Assembly: GCF_017599305.1 (NCBI RefSeq)
Contig: NZ_JAGFWR010000009.1
Coordinates: forward strand, 62,001-126,000
Length of the DNA: 64,000 bases
Source of the DNA: Micromonospora antibiotica
GTDB lineage: Bacteria > Actinomycetota > Actinomycetes > Mycobacteriales > Micromonosporaceae
Reading direction: 5' to 3'
How positions within the stretch are numbered: position 1 is the first letter of the stretch; every line of letters starts with the position of its first letter. The notes beneath the pieces were generated by a model that worked only from the letters and a program-made list of their open reading frames with translations, was not told where the DNA came from and ran no database searches. The translations under genes and the position numbers were made by a program. This document shows, in pieces, positions 1-8,542 of this stretch.

Positions 1-76
1 ACGCATGCGTACGTTCCGCGGCTGGGACGAGCTGGTGACGTGTTGTCGTCGGATCTGCGCGACCCGGACCGGTCCG

Positions 77-103
77 CCGCCCTCCGTTCGTCACGGACGG
101 CGG
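77..103 (-). terminator. hairpin downstream of rpmJ
   Basis: An 11-bp inverted repeat with one mismatch and a 5-nt loop lies 7 nt downstream of the rpmJ stop on the minus strand. There is no T tract. It may be a weak terminator or processing site between rpmJ and the next gene, which is outside the window (rpsM is expected from actinobacterial gene order). Confidence 0.4.
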
Positions 104-110
104 AATCGGA

Positions 111-224
111 TCAGCCCTGGCGCTGCTTGTGGCGCGGGTCGGTGCAGATCACCATGACCCGGCCGTGCCGGCGGATAACCCGGCACTTGTTGCAGATCCT
201 CTTGACGCTCGGCTTGACCTTCAC
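111..224 (-). CDS. rpmJ: 50S ribosomal protein L36
   Basis: This 37-aa protein is the small zinc-binding L36 of the large subunit. It begins KVKPSVKRIC and carries the C-x2-C ... C-x4-H ligand pattern (CNKC ... CTDPRH), so it is the zinc form. I chose the GTG start because the protein then matches the family length; an in-frame ATG five codons upstream would add residues not seen in L36, and the GGAAG in that stretch serves as ribosome binding site. It follows infA by about 90 nt on the same strand, the usual infA-rpmJ-rpsM order. Confidence 0.95.
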   Translation of the reverse strand: MKVKPSVKRICNKCRVIRRHGRVMVICTDPRHKQRQG

Positions 225-316
225 GGTTGCCTTACTTCCCATCTGGCCCGGCGACGCGATGACCGCGACTCCGGACGTCGAAGACGGACACGGGGACTTC
301 CCGGCCGCCGTCAGGC

Positions 317-538
317 TTACTTGTAGCGGTAGACGATGCGCCCGCGGGTCAGGTCGTACGGCGAGAGTTCGACGACGACCCGGTCCTCCGGCAGGATGCG
401 GATGTAGTGCTGCCGCATCTTGCCGCTGATGTGAGCCAGCACCTTGTGGCCGTTCGCGAGCTCCACCCGGAACATTGCGTTCGGCAGAGGCTCGATGACC
501 CGACCCTCGATCTCGATGGCTCCGTCTTTTTTCGGCAT
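317..538 (-). CDS. infA: translation initiation factor IF-1
   Basis: A 73-aa single OB-fold protein starting MPKKDGAIEIEGRV and ending GRIVYRYK, matching IF-1 over its full length. IF-1 binds the 30S A site during initiation. The ATG start is fixed by the conserved N-terminus. A promoter about 150 nt upstream (695-724) suggests infA starts its own transcript here, separate from the secY-adk-map group. Confidence 0.97.
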   Translation of the reverse strand: MPKKDGAIEIEGRVIEPLPNAMFRVELANGHKVLAHISGKMRQHYIRILPEDRVVVELSPYDLTRGRIVYRYK

Positions 539-694
539 GTACTCCGCTGTCCTGACGTCGGTTGCTCCGGACGGCCCACAACGCCTTACACGGACCTCCC
601 GATGGTCATCGGGGGCCCGCGCCAGCCGCGGCTCCGGGCTCCCACCGAAGCGCGGGGTGGGCATGCCGGAGTGGACGCTGTGCGCCGATCTGAA

Positions 695-724
695 AGTGTA
701 CGCCCGCCCACTGGTGGTCGCCAA
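695..724 (-). promoter_or_regulatory. putative sigma-70-type promoter of infA
   Basis: On the minus strand, TTGGCG is followed after 18 bp by TACACT, matching housekeeping -35 and -10 elements well. The expected transcription start near 688 gives a leader of about 150 nt before infA. This is a motif match only. Confidence 0.6.
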
Positions 725-809
725 ACCGGCCACCAGGGGTGTCACCCAACCGGACGAAACTGGGCACACCCTCCCACGCAACGCCCGGCGGTCGGCGGTC
801 GTTGCGGCG

Positions 810-1418
810 CTACTCGCGGCGCTTGCGCCGCCGCGTGTCGCGCGCCACCCGCCGGCGGTCCCGCCGGGCGGGAGCACCGCCGGCGAACCCGCCAGTGGTA
901 CGCAGGAGCAGCAGAACCCCCCACGGGCCGAGCGCCCATGCCGGCCAGTAGAACAGCAGTTCCCGGCTGCCGACCGAGGAGATCGCCCAGATCACGGTGA
1001 GCAGGGCCGCCACCCGCAGCCAGGGCACCCACACCTCGACCGGCCACCGGCGGGAGCCGACACCCACAGGTACCGGCTCACCTACTGCGGTGCCCCCGGT
1101 CACCGGCGGCTCCGGCGTCACCTCCCGGTCGGGCACCGACGCCCCGGAACCGGACACCGGCGGGGCCAGCGGGTCGAGCGGGGCCTGCGGGCTGAGCGGG
1201 TCGAGCGGGGCCAGTGCGGAGCGCTGCGCGGACGCCGGTGCCGGCAGATCAGCCAGGACGGTGTCCAGTTCCGCGTAGGTCTTCGCCCCGTACGTCTGTT
1301 GCAGGCGTTCGTCGTACTCGTGCAGGTCGAGCCGGCCCTCCTCCAGGGCGACCCGGAGCCGTTCCGCCGTCGCCTCCCGGTCGGTGTCCGCCGCCCGCAT
1401 CCGGTCCCGCTCCTGCAT
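810..1418 (-). CDS. DUF1707 domain membrane protein
   Basis: This 202-aa protein has an N-terminal DUF1707 domain (residues about 5-60: RMRAADTDREATAERL ... EGRLDLHEYDERL ... TYAELDTVLADLP), a Pro/Ala/Ser-rich linker (60-115), and two C-terminal membrane segments (about 125-145 and 150-172). It ends in a very basic Arg-rich tail. DUF1707 is a short helical domain common in actinobacterial membrane proteins of unknown function. I chose the ATG at 1418 because GGAGAGG lies 9 nt upstream and the domain starts immediately. The frame stays open a further 185 codons upstream through a low-complexity tract, so a longer product cannot be excluded. Confidence 0.83.
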   Translation of the reverse strand: MQERDRMRAADTDREATAERLRVALEEGRLDLHEYDERLQQTYGAKTYAELDTVLADLPAPASAQRSALAPLDPLSPQAPLDPLAPPVSGSGASVPDREVTPEPPVTGGTAVGEPVPVGVGSRRWPVEVWVPWLRVAALLTVIWAISSVGSRELLFYWPAWALGPWGVLLLLRTTGGFAGGAPARRDRRRVARDTRRRKRRE

Positions 1419-1519
1419 GCCGGCCCGCCTCTCCATGCCGGCAAGCATGACACCACGGGTCCACCGCCGCCGAACCGTCACCGCCCACCGGGCCACAGGT
1501 CGGCTGCCGGACCAGAGGC

Positions 1520-1760
1520 CACACCGCCACCACCCCGCGACCGCCGCCAAGACCACCACCACGGCCACCGCCACCGCCCCGCCACCACCACCACCAAAGT
1601 CACCACCTCGGCCACCACCGCCACGGCCATCACCACCGCCACGGCCATCACCACCGCCAAGACCACCACCACGGCCCCACCACCACGGCCCCGCCACCGT
1701 CACCACACCCACAGCCACCACCACGGCCACGGCCACCACCACGGCCACGGCCAGCTGGAC
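1520..1760. repeat. low-complexity CCACC/CGGCCA-rich tract
   Basis: About 240 bp made almost only of CCACCACC, CCACGG and CCACCG blocks on the plus strand, nearly without T, including a repeated 18-bp block near 1620-1650. Every frame is open because the composition excludes stops. In the minus frame continuous with the DUF1707 gene it would read Val/Ala-rich segments flanking a Gly-rich stretch. I treat it as non-coding simple sequence. Confidence 0.65.
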
Positions 1761-2466
1761 GCCCATCCGGCTACGACGCCCGCACCGGCACCGGCCAGCG
1801 CGACCGCTGCTACCGGGCGGTTCCTCCGGTAGCGACCCCATGCGGTCGACGGGCCGCCCGACTCTCCACTCGAGGGGCTGCCCGTCCGCCCACCGGTGAC
1901 CGCCCTCCCCCACCGCATCTGTCCTCGGGCCCTTTCGACCTGATGACATCAGCGATTCAGCCAGCACCCCCACCTCGGTCAGGAGGGGCTCGGTCAGGAA
2001 GGGACCGCCGCCGAGAGGTCCTCCCCCTGCTCAGGCTGCCACTCGACATTCATGTGCTTACCCCTACCGACGGTTGAGTCGTCAACGCCATCAGCTCGAA
2101 AGGACCCGGGGTGGTCAACTGGCACCGGCCCATCGGGCCCGGTACGACAGCCGGCCACGCTTCACGCAGCGGCAGCGGCAGCGGCGGACGGCAGGCGGCA
2201 GCGGCGGACGGCGGCGGTGTGCCCCCTGGTTCGGCAGCTGCCCTCCGCAGACGGACCATGGCGGCGTGAACCGCCGAGACGAGCACAGCTCGGCACCGCG
2301 CCGTCCGGACACCCCCATCCGGACACGCCCCGACCGGGTCGGCGACGAGGGAGCCCGGACAAGGCTGACAGCGCCCGGCAGGGGGCGGGCCCGGACGCTC
2401 CTCAGCGGGCCTTACTCATGGGCCAGCAGGGCGAAGAGGCGCAGGGCGGAGAGGCGTGATGACCGG
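1761..2466. other. intergenic region, no supported gene
   Basis: About 700 bp between the low-complexity tract and map. Open frames here look like GC-rich background: no family match, no convincing ribosome binding site. A short run of repeated CAGCGG/CGGACGG blocks lies near 2167-2215. Confidence 0.5.
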
Positions 2467-3318
2467 TCAGGTGGCCGGGGAATCGGCAGGCTGCCGGGCG
2501 GTCACCAGGTCGCCGAGCCGCGCCCGTCCGCCGTCGAACGCGGTCAGCACCCAGACCCCGTCCTCCAGCAGCGCCATCGAGTGCTCGACGTGCACCGCCA
2601 TCGACCGGTCCCGGGTGACCACCGTCCACCCGTCGGACAATTCGACGGTACGTGGGGAACCCATCGTGATCATCGGCTCGATCGCCAACGCCATGCCCGG
2701 CACCAGCCGGGGACCCTTGCCGGGGCGGCCGTGGTTGAGCACGTGCGGGTCCTGGTGCATCTCGGTGCCGATGCCGTGGCCGCCGTAGCCCTCGACGATG
2801 CCGTACCGGCCACCCCGGCGGACCGCGGTCTCGACGGCGTGCGAGATGTCGGTGAGCCGGCCCCGGCCGTTCGCGGCACCCCGGGCGGCGGCGGCGATCC
2901 CGGCCCACATGGCGTCCTCGGCGACCGACGCCATCTTCAGCAGCGCCGGGTCGACCTCGCCCACCCCGACGGTGACCGCCGCGTCGCCGTGCCAGCCGTC
3001 CAGCACCGCGCCGCAGTCGATCGAGATCAGGTCGCCCTCCCGGAGCACCTGGTCGGCTGCCGGGATCGCGTGCACCACCTGCTCGTTGACCGACGAGCAG
3101 ATCGAGGCGGGAAAGCCGTGGTAGCCCTTGAACGAGGGGACCGCGCCCGCCTCCCGGATGGTCGCCTCGGCGATCGCGTCGAGGTCGGCCGTACTGACCC
3201 CGGGGGCGACTGCCGCGCTCATCCGACGCAGGGCCTCGGCGACCACCAGGCCGGCGGCGCGCATCTTCTGGATCTGGTCAGAGGTCTTCAGCTGGATGTC
3301 CAGCTGGGCACGGCGCAT
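2467..3318 (-). CDS. map: methionine aminopeptidase type I
   Basis: This 283-aa metalloprotease removes initiator Met from nascent proteins. All five metal ligands of the pita-bread fold are visible: D101 and D112 (SIDCGAVLDGWHGD), H181 (GGHGIG), E214 (AIEPM) and E246 (VEHS); H83 (VVHAIP) matches the substrate-binding His. There is no N-terminal zinc-finger extension. It lies about 97 nt downstream of adk in the usual secY-adk-map order. Confidence 0.97.
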   Translation of the reverse strand: MRRAQLDIQLKTSDQIQKMRAAGLVVAEALRRMSAAVAPGVSTADLDAIAEATIREAGAVPSFKGYHGFPASICSSVNEQVVHAIPAADQVLREGDLISIDCGAVLDGWHGDAAVTVGVGEVDPALLKMASVAEDAMWAGIAAAARGAANGRGRLTDISHAVETAVRRGGRYGIVEGYGGHGIGTEMHQDPHVLNHGRPGKGPRLVPGMALAIEPMITMGSPRTVELSDGWTVVTRDRSMAVHVEHSMALLEDGVWVLTAFDGGRARLGDLVTARQPADSPAT

Positions 3319-3415
3319 GGAGCAGTCACCTTTCGTTGCCGATTACACAGCGAAACAGCGGGGCACGTGGCGTACCCCGCTGTTCGCACTCTATCCGCCG
3401 GGCTGCGGCGGGCGG

Positions 3416-4069
3416 TCAGCCGCCGTACGAGCGCAGCGCGTCGATGGCACGGACGGTGACGTCCTCCACCGGGCCGGTGGCGTCGATCCCGACCAGCTTG
3501 TTCTGGGCGCCGTAGTAGTCGACCAGCGGCGCGGTCTTGTCGGCGTACTCCCGCAGGCGGGCTGCGATGGTCTCCGGCTTGTCGTCGTCGCGCTGGAACA
3601 GCTCGGCGCCGCACCGGTCGCAGATGCCGTCCTTGGTGGTGGCGTCGAACTCGACGTGCCAGATCTTGCCGCAACCCCGGCAGGTGCGCCGGCCGGAAAG
3701 CCGCCGGATCACCTCGTCGTCGTCGACCACCAGCTCCAGCACCAGATCCAGGGCGGTGCCCAGGTCGGCGAGGAGCTTGTCCAGCGCGGCGGCCTGCGGC
3801 GTGGTGCGCGGGAAGCCGTCGAGCAGGAAACCCTCGGAGGCGTCCGGCTCGGCGAGCCGGTCCCGGACCATGTTGATGGTCACCTCGTCCGGAACCAGCT
3901 TGCCCGCGTCCATGTACCGCTTCGCCTCGACCCCCAGGGGCGTCCCCTGGGAGACGTTGGCCCGGAAGATGTCACCGGTGGAGATCTTCGGCACCGAGAG
4001 GTGTGCGGCGACGAACTCCGCCTGTGTGCCCTTGCCCGCGCCCGGCGGGCCAACCAGAACGAGTCGCAT
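3416..4069 (-). CDS. adk: adenylate kinase
   Basis: A 217-aa enzyme interconverting ATP + AMP and 2 ADP. The P-loop GPPGAGKGT lies at residues 7-15, the AMP-binding segment STGDIFR follows, and the LID carries the four-Cys zinc site CRGC ... CDRC (about 130-153), so this is the long zinc-type enzyme. The ATG start directly abuts the secY stop codon, indicating translational coupling. Confidence 0.98.
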   Translation of the reverse strand: MRLVLVGPPGAGKGTQAEFVAAHLSVPKISTGDIFRANVSQGTPLGVEAKRYMDAGKLVPDEVTINMVRDRLAEPDASEGFLLDGFPRTTPQAAALDKLLADLGTALDLVLELVVDDDEVIRRLSGRRTCRGCGKIWHVEFDATTKDGICDRCGAELFQRDDDKPETIAARLREYADKTAPLVDYYGAQNKLVGIDATGPVEDVTVRAIDALRSYGG

Positions 4070-5398
4070 CTACCGCAGGAACCCTTCGTAGTTCCGCTGC
4101 ATGAGTTGGCTCTCGATCTGCTTCACGGTCTCCAGACCGACGCCGACCATGATGAGCACAGCGGTGCCGCCGAACGGGAAGTTCTGGAACTGCTGGCTGT
4201 TCAGCCAGATGAAGAAGAAGTTCGGCAGGACCGCCACGATGCCCAGGTAGAGCGCGCCCGGCAGGGTGATCCGGCTGAGGATGAAGTCGAGGTAGTCGGC
4301 GGTCGGCTTGCCGGGGCGGATGCCCGGCACGAAGCCGCCGTACTTCTTCATGTTGTCCGCGACCTCGGTCGGGTTGAACGTGATCGAGACGTAGAAGTAC
4401 GTGAAGAAGATGATCAGCAGGAAGTAGATCACGATGTGCAGCGGCGCGTCGGCCTGCACGATGTTGTTCTGGATCCAGGCCTGGGTCTTCCCCGGGTCGG
4501 TCTGGTCGAAGAACTGGAGCGCCAGCTGCGGCAGGTAGAGCAGCGACGAGGCGAAGATGACCGGGATGACACCGGCCTGGTTCACCTTGAGCGGGATGTA
4601 GGTGGAGGTGCCGCCGTACATCCGCCGGCCGATCATCCGCTTGGCGTACTGCACCGGGATGCGGCGCTGCGCCTGCTCGATGAAGCAGACCGCGGTGATG
4701 ACCACCAGGACCAGGGCGAGCACCAGGGCGAACTTGCCCCAGCCCTCGTTGGTCTTGATCTTCCAGCCCTCGCTGGGGAGCCGGGCCGCGATCGAGGTGA
4801 AGATCAGGACGGACATGCCGTTGCCGACGCCCCGGTCGGTGATCAGCTCGCCGAGCCACATCACCATGCCGGTGCCGGCGGTCATCGTCATGACCAGGAT
4901 GCTGAGGGTCAGCCAGTCCGGGATGCCGGTGCCCTCGGGCACGATCGGGAACTGGTCGCAGCGGTTCTGGAACAGCTGGCCGGAACGGGCCAGCGCCACG
5001 AACGCCGACGACTGGAGGATGCCCAGGCCGAGGGTCAGGTAGCGGGTGTACTGGGTGATCTTCGCCTGGCCGGCCTGGCCCTCCTTGCGGAGCTGCTCCA
5101 GCCGGGGGATGACCACTGTCAGCAGTTGCAGGATGATCGACGCGGTGATGTAGGGCATGATGCCCAGCGCGAAGACCGAGAGCTGCAACAGCGCGCCGCC
5201 GGAGAACAGGTCGAGCAGGTTGAGCACGCCCGTGTTCTGGCCCTGCAGACTGTCGAGACACTTCTGCACGTTGCCGTACGAGACGCCGGGGCTGGGCAGA
5301 GTGGCGCCGAGCCGGTAGACCGCGATGATGCCTACTGTGAACAGCAGCTTCTTGCGCAGGTCAGGCGTACGGAACGCACTGAGAAAGGCGGACAGCAA
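4070..5398 (-). CDS. secY: preprotein translocase subunit SecY
   Basis: The channel subunit of the Sec translocon, 442 aa with ten membrane segments. It begins LSAFLSAFRTPDLRKKLLFT and contains the conserved plug region and the cytosolic loops before TM7 and TM9. I chose the TTG start because AGGAGG lies 6 nt upstream and the length then matches the family; the frame is open 27 codons further upstream but that part is not SecY-like. It is followed without a gap by adk. A strong hairpin upstream separates it from rplO, so secY probably has its own promoter. Confidence 0.95.
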   Translation of the reverse strand: MLSAFLSAFRTPDLRKKLLFTVGIIAVYRLGATLPSPGVSYGNVQKCLDSLQGQNTGVLNLLDLFSGGALLQLSVFALGIMPYITASIILQLLTVVIPRLEQLRKEGQAGQAKITQYTRYLTLGLGILQSSAFVALARSGQLFQNRCDQFPIVPEGTGIPDWLTLSILVMTMTAGTGMVMWLGELITDRGVGNGMSVLIFTSIAARLPSEGWKIKTNEGWGKFALVLALVLVVITAVCFIEQAQRRIPVQYAKRMIGRRMYGGTSTYIPLKVNQAGVIPVIFASSLLYLPQLALQFFDQTDPGKTQAWIQNNIVQADAPLHIVIYFLLIIFFTYFYVSITFNPTEVADNMKKYGGFVPGIRPGKPTADYLDFILSRITLPGALYLGIVAVLPNFFFIWLNSQQFQNFPFGGTAVLIMVGVGLETVKQIESQLMQRNYEGFLR

Positions 5399-5578
5399 CT
5401 TCTTCCTCCTGCGCGCGGGCCGCCCGGTGGTGGTCCCTGGCGGGTCGGGGTGGGTGCCGGGCGAGTGCCCGATATCCATGGCTGGGAAGGGACTCTAACA
5501 GCCCGATCCCGCTCCGGGCAGGTGTGCCCGGCTACATAAACCGAATCCGATGTTACCCGGCGCACAGGCTCCGGGGAG

Positions 5579-5624
5579 ACCAGGGCGCCCGCCCAGTTAC
5601 GGAGAACTGAGCGGGCGCCCTGGT
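5579..5624 (-). terminator. hairpin terminator after rplO
   Basis: A perfect 14-bp inverted repeat (arm ACCAGGGCGCCCGC) with an 18-nt loop that can pair further, 9 nt downstream of the rplO stop. No T tract follows. It probably ends or attenuates the S10/spc transcript ahead of secY. Confidence 0.7.
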
Positions 5625-5633
5625 TTGCCTGTC

Positions 5634-6077
5634 CTACAGCTCGGTGACCGAGCCGCCGGCGGCGGTGATCTTCTCCTTGGCCGACGCGCTGAACGCCTGC
5701 GCCGACACCTGGAGGGTCACCCCGCCGAGATCGCCGGTGCCGAGGATCTTGACCGGGTGGCCCTTGCGGACCGCGCCGGCCTCGACCAGCTCCAGCGGGC
5801 CGACCTGGCCGCCGTTGGGGAACAGTTCGGCGAGCCGGTCCAGGTTGACCACCTGGAAGACGACCTTGAACTTGTTCTTGAAGCCCTTCATCTTCGGCAG
5901 GCGCATGTGGATGGGCATCTGCCCACCCTCGAACGCCGCCGAGATGTTCTTACGGGCCTTGGAGCCCTTGGTGCCGCGACCGGCGGTCTTGCCCTTGGAG
6001 CCCTCACCGCGACCCACCCGGGTCTTCGCGGTCTTGGCGCCCGGGGCCGGACGCAGGTGGTGAACCTTGATCGTCAT
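5634..6077 (-). CDS. rplO: 50S ribosomal protein L15
   Basis: A 147-aa large-subunit protein. It has the typical basic Gly-rich N-terminus (GEGSKGKTAGRGTKG) followed by the globular L15 domain (IHMRLPKMKGFKNKF ... VKILGTGDL). Its start overlaps the rpmD stop by one base (TAATG), showing coupling. It is the last gene of the S10/spc block before a hairpin. Confidence 0.97.
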   Translation of the reverse strand: MTIKVHHLRPAPGAKTAKTRVGRGEGSKGKTAGRGTKGSKARKNISAAFEGGQMPIHMRLPKMKGFKNKFKVVFQVVNLDRLAELFPNGGQVGPLELVEAGAVRKGHPVKILGTGDLGGVTLQVSAQAFSASAKEKITAAGGSVTEL

Positions 6078-6259
6078 TACTCGACCTCCTCGACCTTCAC
6101 GAGGTGGCTGACCGCGAAGATCATGCCCCGAATCTCGGGACGGTCCTCCTTGACCACCACGTCGTTGATCCGCTTCAGGCCGAGCGAACGCAGCGAGTGC
6201 CGCTGGTTCTGCTTACGCCCGATCGCGGACCGGAGCTGGGTGACCTTCAGGCGTGCCAT
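6077..6259 (-). CDS. rpmD: 50S ribosomal protein L30
   Basis: A 60-aa protein beginning MARLKVTQLRSAIGRKQNQR, the short bacterial L30. It overlaps rpsE upstream by one base (TGATG) and rplO downstream by one base, so three genes are tightly coupled. Confidence 0.96.
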   Translation of the reverse strand: MARLKVTQLRSAIGRKQNQRHSLRSLGLKRINDVVVKEDRPEIRGMIFAVSHLVKVEEVE

Positions 6260-6873
6260 CAGGACGCCACCCCCGCCCGCGACGCCAGCATGGCGGCCGG
6301 CGCGACGTCCTCGACCGGCAGGCCACGACGGGCCGCGACGGCCTCCGGGGACTCGAGCCCCTTCAGCGCCGCCACCGTGGCGTGCACGATGTTGATGGGG
6401 TTGGACGAGCCGAGGCTCTTGGAGAGCACGTCGTGGATGCCCGCGCACTCCAGCACGGCACGCACCGGGCCACCGGCGATGACGCCGGTACCGGCGGACG
6501 CCGGCTTGAGCAGCACGACGCCGGCCGCGGCCTCACCCTGGATCGGGTGCGGGATCGACTGACCGATCCGCGGCACCTTGAAGAAGTGCTTCTTGGCCTC
6601 CTCGACGCCCTTGGCGATCGCCGCGGGCACCTCCTTGGCCTTCCCGTAGCCCACGCCGACCGTGCCGTCGCCGTCGCCCACGATCACCAGGGCGGTGAAG
6701 CTGAAGCGACGACCACCCTTCACGACCTTGGCGACGCGGTTGATCGCGACGACCCGCTCGAGGTGCGGGGTCTTCTCGACGGGCGCGTTTCCGCGGCCGC
6801 CCTCACGGCGGTTGTCGCGGCGACCACCCTCGTTGCCACCGGACCCGCCGCCACGGCGCTGTTGACCTGGCAT
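6259..6873 (-). CDS. rpsE: 30S ribosomal protein S5
   Basis: A 204-aa small-subunit protein involved in decoding fidelity. A Gly/Arg-rich N-terminal extension (residues 1-33), usual in actinobacteria, precedes the dsRNA-binding-like domain (LERVVAINRVAKVVKGGRRFSF) and the C-terminal domain. The ATG has GGAAGG 6 nt upstream. Confidence 0.97.
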   Translation of the reverse strand: MPGQQRRGGGSGGNEGGRRDNRREGGRGNAPVEKTPHLERVVAINRVAKVVKGGRRFSFTALVIVGDGDGTVGVGYGKAKEVPAAIAKGVEEAKKHFFKVPRIGQSIPHPIQGEAAAGVVLLKPASAGTGVIAGGPVRAVLECAGIHDVLSKSLGSSNPINIVHATVAALKGLESPEAVAARRGLPVEDVAPAAMLASRAGVAS

Positions 6874-6906
6874 CAGCAGCCTTCCTTATCTCTCGTGACG
6901 GGGTTT

Positions 6907-7296
6907 CTAGAACTCGAGCCCGGCTTCGCGGGCGGCGTCGGCAAGCGCGGCGACCCGCCCCGCGTACCGGTTGCCACCGCGGTCGAAGACGACCTTGGAC
7001 ACACCGGCCGCCTTGGCCCGCTCGGCGAGCAGACCGCCGACCTTGCCGGCCAGGGCGCTCTTGTCGCCGTCCGTACCGCGCAGCGACGCGTCCAGGGTCG
7101 AGGCCGACGCCAGGGTGTGACCCTTGGTGTCGTCGACGATCTGGGCGACGATGTGCCGCAGGGAGCGGGTGACCACCAGGCGGGGACGCTCGGCGGTGCC
7201 GCTGACGTTCTTGCGGACCCGGAAGTGTCGACGCGCACGGCCGACGGCGCGCTTGGCGGCGACGCCGCGGCGGCGCTTGAGCAGCGTGGCGCTCAC
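6907..7296 (-). CDS. rplR: 50S ribosomal protein L18
   Basis: A 129-aa 5S-rRNA-binding protein (RRHFRVRKNVSGTAERPRLVVTRS ... VVFDRGGNRYAGRVAALADAAREAGLEF). It starts with GTG overlapping the rplF stop by 4 nt (GTGA), so it is coupled to rplF. Confidence 0.97.
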   Translation of the reverse strand: MSATLLKRRRGVAAKRAVGRARRHFRVRKNVSGTAERPRLVVTRSLRHIVAQIVDDTKGHTLASASTLDASLRGTDGDKSALAGKVGGLLAERAKAAGVSKVVFDRGGNRYAGRVAALADAAREAGLEF

Positions 7297-7835
7297 TTCT
7301 TACCTGCCTTTCCGGCCTTGCGGCGGATGACCTCGCCCTGGTACTTGACGCCCTTGCCCTTGTAGGGCTCCGGCGGGCGGATCTTCCGGATGTTGGCGGC
7401 GACCTCACCGACCTGCTGCTTGTCGATGCCGGCCACGTGGAACAGGGTCGGCCGCTCCACCGTGAAGGTGATGCCGTCCGGCGCGGGGACCAGCACCGGG
7501 TGCGAGAACCCGAGCGCGAACTCGAGGTCCTTGCCCTTGGCCGTGACCCGGTAACCGGTGCCGGCGATCTCCAGGCTCTTGCGGTAGCCCTCGGTCACGC
7601 CGACGATCATGTTGGCGACCAGGGTACGGCTCAGGCCGTGCAGTTCCTTGGCCTTGCGCTCGTCGTTCGGCCGGTTGACGTGCAACTGGCCGTCCTCGCC
7701 CCGCTCCGCCTTGATCGGCTCGGCGAGCGTGTGCGACAGCTCGCCCTTGGGGCCCTTGACCTTGACGGTCTGGCCCTCGATCGTGATGTCGACGCCGGAA
7801 GGCACCGGGATCGACTTACGTCCAATACGCGACAT
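7293..7835 (-). CDS. rplF: 50S ribosomal protein L6
   Basis: A 180-aa protein with two L6 domains, starting MSRIGRKSIPVPSGVDI and carrying the conserved EPYKGKGVKYQGEVIRRKAGK tail. I chose the ATG at 7835 because it gives the family N-terminus; the frame is open 16 codons further upstream without similarity. It lies 16 nt after rpsH. Confidence 0.97.
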   Translation of the reverse strand: MSRIGRKSIPVPSGVDITIEGQTVKVKGPKGELSHTLAEPIKAERGEDGQLHVNRPNDERKAKELHGLSRTLVANMIVGVTEGYRKSLEIAGTGYRVTAKGKDLEFALGFSHPVLVPAPDGITFTVERPTLFHVAGIDKQQVGEVAANIRKIRPPEPYKGKGVKYQGEVIRRKAGKAGKK

Positions 7836-7851
7836 TTCTACCTGTCTCCCG

Positions 7852-8259
7852 TTACCAGACGAAGGCGAGGACTTCCCCGCCAACGCTCCGCTTGCGGGCC
7901 TGCCGGTCGGTGAGCAGCCCCTGGGACGTCGAAATGATCGCCACGCCCAGCCCGCCGAGCACCCGCGGGAGCCCGTCCGACTTGGCGTACACCCGGAGAC
8001 CGGGCTTGGACACGCGCTTGATGCCGGCCAGGCTCCGCTCCCGGTTCTGGCCGTACTTCAGCTCGACGACCAGTCGCTTGCCGACGGCACCCTCTTCGGG
8101 CTCCTCGACCAACCAGGTGGCGATGTAACCCTCGGCCTTGAGGACCTCGGCGATGTTCGCCTTGATCTTCGAGTAGGGCATCGTCACCCGGTCGTGGTAC
8201 GCCTGGTTGGCGTTACGCAGACGCGTGAGCATGTCTGCGATCGGGTCGGTCATCGTCAT
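7852..8259 (-). CDS. rpsH: 30S ribosomal protein S8
   Basis: A 135-aa 16S-rRNA-binding protein starting MTMTDPIADMLTRLRNANQAYH and ending GGEVLAFVW, both typical of S8. In other bacteria S8 also represses the spc operon by binding mRNA. The start is the ATG that gives MTMTDPIAD. Confidence 0.97.
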   Translation of the reverse strand: MTMTDPIADMLTRLRNANQAYHDRVTMPYSKIKANIAEVLKAEGYIATWLVEEPEEGAVGKRLVVELKYGQNRERSLAGIKRVSKPGLRVYAKSDGLPRVLGGLGVAIISTSQGLLTDRQARKRSVGGEVLAFVW

Positions 8260-8288
8260 GAAATTCGTCAACCTTTCTCGCCGGGGTT

Positions 8289-8307
8289 CCCCGGGCACGG
8301 CCCGGGG
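8289..8307 (-). terminator. hairpin in the rpsN-rpsH spacer
   Basis: A perfect 8-bp stem (CCCCGGGC/GCCCGGGG) with a 3-nt loop in the 96-nt gap between rpsN and rpsH. It has no T tract and is more likely an attenuation or processing structure than a full terminator. Confidence 0.35.
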
Positions 8308-8355
8308 CCTACGGCGAAGAGACAGTTCAGCTGACGCGCGAAGCGCGCCGGGCTA

Positions 8356-8541
8356 TTACCAGGAAGCCTTGGACACGCCGGGCAGCTCACCGCGGTGGGC
8401 CATCTCCCGGATGCACACCCGGCAGAGACCGAACTTGCGGTAGACCGCCTTCGGACGCCCGCACCGCTGGCAGCGGGTGTACGCGCGAACCGAGAACTTC
8501 GGCTTCGCGGCGGCCTTGAGGATCAGCGCCTTCTTGGCCAT
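8356..8541 (-). CDS. rpsN: 30S ribosomal protein S14, type Z
   Basis: A 61-aa short S14 with two zinc-binding CxxC motifs (CQRC and CRVC), the zinc-dependent paralogue found in the spc operon. It starts 1 nt after the rplE stop. Confidence 0.97.
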   Translation of the reverse strand: MAKKALILKAAAKPKFSVRAYTRCQRCGRPKAVYRKFGLCRVCIREMAHRGELPGVSKASW

Positions 8542-8542
8542 C

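Noticed and set aside
444..1832. Long plus-strand open frame of 462 codons rich in His/Thr/Pro
   Set aside because: It runs through the low-complexity tract and antisense to infA and the DUF1707 gene; composition alone keeps it open.
3128..5539. 803-codon plus-strand frame
   Set aside because: It is fully antisense to adk and secY, both certain genes; high GC content produces such shadows.
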